A stretch of 64,000 nucleotides of DNA from assembly GCF_030272615.1 (NCBI RefSeq), contig NC_081410.1, positions 574,193,241 to 574,257,240 on the forward strand. Direction: 5' to 3'. Shown piece by piece: positions 59,781-64,000 of this stretch. Source of the DNA: Cryptomeria japonica (lineage: Eukaryota > Streptophyta > Pinopsida > Cupressales > Cupressaceae). Each line of letters starts with the position of its first letter. The stretch's first letter is position 1. The notes below the pieces were generated by a model. The model did no database searches and was not told the origin of the DNA. It saw nothing but the letters and a program-made list of their open reading frames with translations. The position numbers and the translations under genes are program-made.

Positions 59781-60936
59781 ATCCTTTCTGATTATCCATG
59801 GTTGGATCTAAAAATTGGATGCCTTGATTATATTCCCATGTTTGATCTTTTGCAAATTTTAGAGGTTGATTGCATAAAAACCCTAAATTTTCTTTTTAAA
59901 AATTGAACTTGTGAAATGTTTAATTGTTAATGCTTGTTTCAGATCTACCCTTCTATTACAAATTGTCAATTCATATTGTGCTTTAATTCTGAAAATTAAG
60001 TGGTTAAGTGTCAAAACCCTAATTTTTAAAACCTCCTTGATTCAACCTTTGACCGACAATTTCACTGATCAAAACATCTCCAAATCGGTTGTAACTTTGG
60101 ATTCCACAATAAAATCATAATATCTTTCATCCCTGAAAATTTGGAAAAAAGTTGCGAGGACTGTGTGCACTTCGAGCGCCATCGTCCCCGACATTTTTTC
60201 CGAAATTTCGGGAGCTAGATCTTACTGTATTTTTCTGCTAAAATCCAGAATTTTGGCTGATTTTATCAATTACAACACTTTCAAAATTAAAGTCAAAGTT
60301 GGTCTAGGGATTGCTTGGATTAAGGCTTCTAATCATTCAAAAATTATTGAAATTGAAATTTTGTGTCAAAATTGTGTTCTTACTGTCCTAAATCTGAAAA
60401 GTGTGTTGGCATTCATTCGAAATTTCAGTACTTTATTCAAATTCTTGCAATTTGTGACTTTTGAAATTAAGTGTTTAATTACAACAACTTTGATTTCCGC
60501 TTTCAAAATTGAATTTTGCGTGAAATTGAGTCAACTTTTAAAATTCAAATCTTGCATTGCTTTTGGTATTCCCTCTAAAATCATAAAATTCAAAATTTCA
60601 GTTTCCCTCTCTTTTTCAAAATTCAAATTTTGCATTTTCTAACAATCTGGGTAGGGTTCAATTTTGAGATTGCAACTTTAATTTGGCCTATCTACAGATC
60701 ATAAAATCACTCAATTTTTTCAGGTTGGCTTTAAAATCATCATAACTTTCATCCCTGCAAATTTCGAAAAAAGTTGCGAGGACCGTGTGCACTCCGAGTG
60801 CCACGGTCCCTGACATTTTTTCTGAAATTTCGGGAGATTGTCATGATTGCATTTAACAGCTTAAATCTAGGAGATTGGCTGATTTTATTAAAATTTGCTA
60901 CCTCTAAATTCAAAATCTTCTCTCTCTCTCTAGTGC
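59781..60936 (+). other. Element E2 leader with ~165-bp direct repeat
   Basis: Untranslated region of about 1.16 kb before gag. Positions 60112-60280 and 60732-60897 are two copies of one segment (TTTCATCCCTG, AAAAAAGTTGCGAGGAC, GACATTTTTTC, GAAATTTCGGGAG, TTGGCTGATTTTAT). Each contains the hairpin motif. The sequence between the repeats is AT-rich and has no recognised coding content. Confidence 0.75.
60780..60809 (+). other. Hairpin motif in the E2 leader (best of three copies)
   Basis: GGACCGTG (60780-60787) pairs perfectly with CACGGTCC (60802-60809), and GCACT (60789-60793) pairs perfectly with AGTGC (60797-60801). This leaves one bulged T and a CCG loop. Related weaker copies are at 60158-60187 and, in the LTR, 59363-59392 (E1: 54547-54576). 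All keep GTGCAC, a self-complementary hexamer. Confidence 0.75.
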
Positions 60937-63900
60937 ATGAGTTTTACAACAATAAGCCCTACTTACACTATTCCCGTTAGACGAAGCCTTAGAATTAAGT
61001 CTTTCCAAGGTTTAATTACCGAGGAGATGGAACCTAATTTGAATGGCCTTTTTAACGAGGACACGGGTAATTCCTCTAATCCTCCTAATGATGAAGAAGC
61101 TCTCCATGAGGTTTCTGTAGAACAACTTTCAAAATTGGATAACCAATTTGACGATTTTCGACAATGGATGTCTCAAGAGTACCCCAATAGTCAAGCTCTT
61201 CCTTTAATTGAGGGTCTAAAACGTATGGTTCAAAGTGATAAGAATGGAATTGATATTTTGCGTGGTATTGCACACATTGTGGATTCGAATGTGATGCCTA
61301 TGAAGAGTTGTGCCGAAACTTTAGGTTATACACAACCTCCTACTCAAGTCAATCATTCTATTCCTTTGACAACTTCTATTGCTAGCATACCTACCTTTAC
61401 ATCAAACATAATGACTACTTCTATACAAGACATTCCCCCTATGATCACCAATCATGGGGGCAATCCTTCCTCTTCAATTAACCCTCTTCCTTCATTCAAT
61501 CTGACTTCTTCATTCATTCCTTCAATGAGTGTCCCTATTACATCTCCACAAATGAACATGACGCAAGGGGGCAATTCATTTAACCATTCCATTCCTCCTT
61601 GTAGTGTTCCTCCTTTCCAATCATCTCCTATGACTAATTATCATAGTGTCCCGCCACCCTACTCTTTACCTTCTTTCAATAACATAACACCTCCATCTCA
61701 ATCTAACACGTCTAATATGAACTCTTAGACTGAAGCGACCATTAACAATCTTGCACAAACTGTCTCTTCTTTACAGCAACAAATTGCCTCTATGAATCAA
61801 TCTAAGTTTAGTGTGGCCAAATTTGATGTTGCGAGCCCACTTTCTCTTGACATTGCGAGCTATTCCTCCCAAACATGTTGAAATCCCGCATTTGGAGCTT
61901 TATAATGGTAAAGGTGATCCTCTAACACATGTTAAGACTTTTCAAACAATATGTACCGATTTTGCTTATGACCAAAGGTTGCTTGCAAAACTGTTTACTA
62001 GAACATTAAGAGATAAAGCCCTACAATGGTATTGCTCGTTGCCTTCTTATTCTATTACTTCTTTCGAACAACTTGCAAATGCTTTTATTCAACAATTTCA
62101 AAACAATATAAGTCCTAAAGTTACTTTGATTGATTTAATGCATTGTAAACAAGGTGTTAAAGAAAAAGTGACTGATTTCATTGGTAGATATAAGCATTTG
62201 TATGCTCAAATTTCTTTTCCAGTGCCTGACAATGATATTCAAAGAATCTTTATTTCTAATTTACAAAAAGATATTCAAGACAAACTCCTGTTTTCTGAGT
62301 TTACTTCTTTCCAACAGTTGTGTGCAACTCTTCACAATTATCAACTGACTGCGAGTCAAATGCAACAATCACATCCTATGGCTCCAAGTGATAAGGGTGA
62401 TAGTAGTCAACAACCATTTGGAAAGTTTAAACCGAACAGAGAGTCTGTTAAATTCAATGAAAACATCATCAACAACAATGTGAATGTAGCATCAGGTGTG
62501 CCTCCTATTTCTAAATTTTTCAAGAAAGAAAGAAAGTTTACTCCTTTGAATGAATCATTGCATAGTATTATGAATAAGTTATTGGAACAAAATGTGCTTA
62601 CTCTTCCTCCTATAAGGCAAATAGATCCTGCAAAGATTAATTCACCCTATTTTGATAACAAATCTTTTTGTCAATTTCATCGTCAACCTGGGCATGATAC
62701 TGAAAAATGTTTTTCTTTAAAGGGTAAAATTCAAGATTTGATTGATAATAATACTATCTCTATTTCTGGAGTGAATGATAAAGGCAACACATCTGTAGCT
62801 CCTCCTAACCAAAATCTTCAGATTTTTACTGATCCATTACCTTCTCATACCTCTAATGCGATTGAGACTAATGATTCCTCTTTCTCATCTGATGGTCTTG
62901 TGTCTATGACTCCGAATGTGATTAACTTTGTAGAGCAGCAAGAAAAACCTAAAGAACCTTCCATCACATTTGATTCTAGTGAAACTATCAGGGAACCTGA
63001 TGGTCCTTTATATATAGTTGCAAAAGTCAAGAATACACCTTGCCGTGGAGTGCTTATTGATCCTTCATGCATGGTTAATGTTATTACTGAAGAATTCCTT
63101 TTTACTTTGCAATTGAATCAAGTGATCTATGACAAAACAGATGTGGTTGTGAAATTATTTGATGCATTTTCTTCTCCTGCAATTGGTTTTATTACATTAC
63201 CTATTGAAATTCATAACAAATCCCTTGAGGTGAACTTTGCTATTATTCCTTCATCCGAACAATTTCTTGTGAAGCTTGGCTATCCTTGGCTATCTTCCAT
63301 GAAAGCTATTGCTTCTCCTATTCATAAGTGTTTGAAATTTCCCCATAATGGTGAAGTTGTTACTATCAATCATAGTCTCTTTAAACCAGCTGAAAGAACT
63401 TCTAGCGATCCTATTGATTATTTTTGGCCTAAACAATTCCAATCTCTTCCACCACGAAGTGATCATCTTTTCAAATCTTATCAAAAGTGGAAAACAGATA
63501 TGATCCTATCTCTAAGTGAACCTAGAACACCCAAACTTGATATTCCTATAGTTCTTGAGAAGGAAGTTCTTCCTTTGAAAGATAAAACTAATGTTTTTCC
63601 TCAAGAAGATTCCCAACCCATTCCCATGGACGTAACTATGTCTACGCCTAATAAACTTTCTAAAAGTAGACCTATACCTCCTCGTCATGATGGACTTGGT
63701 CTTCTTCCTAAACCAAATATTCCTCCTTTATATGGAGTAGTTCCTCCTCCTTCTTTTTATAGAGAGAAGAGACCTTTCTCTTCTCCTATTATCCAGCCTA
63801 AGAGACCACAACCTAAACACCCAAGTGATAAGGATGAGAACATTCCTCCTCCTCAATCTTCTCCACTTCCTACTAAGACTAGACGAAATCGTTTTGCGTG

Positions 63901-64000
63901 TGAACGCCGATGAAAGCGTCATCTTAGAGCTCAGGCAGCTGCTTCTCAAACTTTGCAATCCCCAAAAACACCTTCAACAAGCATTATTCCATTTTCTCCA
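60937..64000 (+). pseudogene. Element E2 gag-protease polyprotein, partial at the window end
   Basis: ATG at 60937 opens a 263-codon segment, low-complexity and Ser/Pro/Thr-rich in its second half, ending in a TAG at 61726. A one-base frameshift near 61860 follows. The main frame then runs to a TGA at 63911 and continues in frame to the window end. The Retrotrans_gag-type domain begins at HLELYNGKGDPLTHVKTFQ (about 61890) and includes DKALQWYCSL, FIQQFQNNI and FIGRYKHLY. CQFHRQPGHDTEKC (62669-62710) is a CX2H-type knuckle followed by LKGKIQDLI, as in Tat-lineage gag. The protease-like motif is GVLIDPSCMVNVI near 63049, where D is kept but the usual TG or SG is not. A basic Pro-rich tail follows. 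Reverse transcriptase, if any, lies beyond 64000. Confidence 0.82.

Larger units (their letters stand above)
58510..64000 (+). mobile_element. Element E2: Gypsy-like element inserted in E1, runs off the window
   Basis: Plus-strand copy of the E family with 5' LTR (58510-59758), PBS-like site, a long leader (59781-60936) and a gag-pro frame to the window end. It sits head-to-head with E1, inside E1's gag gene. The left target sequence would be TAAGC (58505-58509); the right one is outside the window. Confidence 0.85.

Overview
This is a nuclear segment from a seed plant with a large, retrotransposon-dominated genome; a gymnosperm would fit, but the sequence alone does not prove it. About three quarters of the window is LTR retrotransposon. 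Nearly all of these copies are dead, carrying in-frame stops, mostly TAG. Only one cellular gene looks intact: an intronless basic helix-loop-helix (bHLH) transcription factor at 38383-39597 (+). No tRNA, rRNA, CRISPR or prokaryotic features were seen.

Layout. (1) 1-11504: a LINE ORF1 (DUF4283-type) remnant is split by element F (1670-9245, minus). F is Copia-like in its LTRs, PBS and PPT. It carries no protease, integrase, reverse transcriptase or RNase H, only a coiled-coil/zinc-knuckle ORF and a decayed ORF of roughly 1,000 codons of unknown function. An AT-rich intergenic stretch follows. (2) 11505-29388: a complex Copia locus A with the order LTR-internal-LTR-internal-LTR, bounded by one 5-bp target duplication (ATAAT). 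Its first integrase is interrupted by a full-length Copia element B (13325-20808, minus) with its own target duplication. (3) 29875-40150: three related units (U1, U2, U3). The bHLH gene is present only in U3. U1 keeps upstream and downstream flanks but no coding region, and U2 keeps only the upstream flank. U1 carries a MITE and U2 a probable solo LTR. (4) 40151-43874: AT-rich intergenic DNA ending in a GATGGA/GATAGA microsatellite. (5) 43875-64000: a stack of insertions. Copia D (minus) has a complete Copia C (44510-52248, plus, TSD CAAAG) inside its LTR. D is then interrupted in its reverse transcriptase by Gypsy-like E1 (minus), which is interrupted by a second copy of the same family, E2 (plus), running off the window.

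How the parts relate. A, B and C encode ordinary Ty1/Copia polyproteins in the order gag, protease, integrase, reverse transcriptase, RNase H, and D keeps only the last part. F shares LTR ends, PBS and LTR motifs with B, C and D and looks like a non-autonomous passenger of such elements. Family E encodes gag and a protease-like domain. In E1 the space down to the 3' polypurine tract has no recognisable reverse transcriptase or integrase, so this copy is also probably non-autonomous. The E leader and LTR hold three copies of a hairpin-forming motif that could be an RNA packaging or dimerisation signal.
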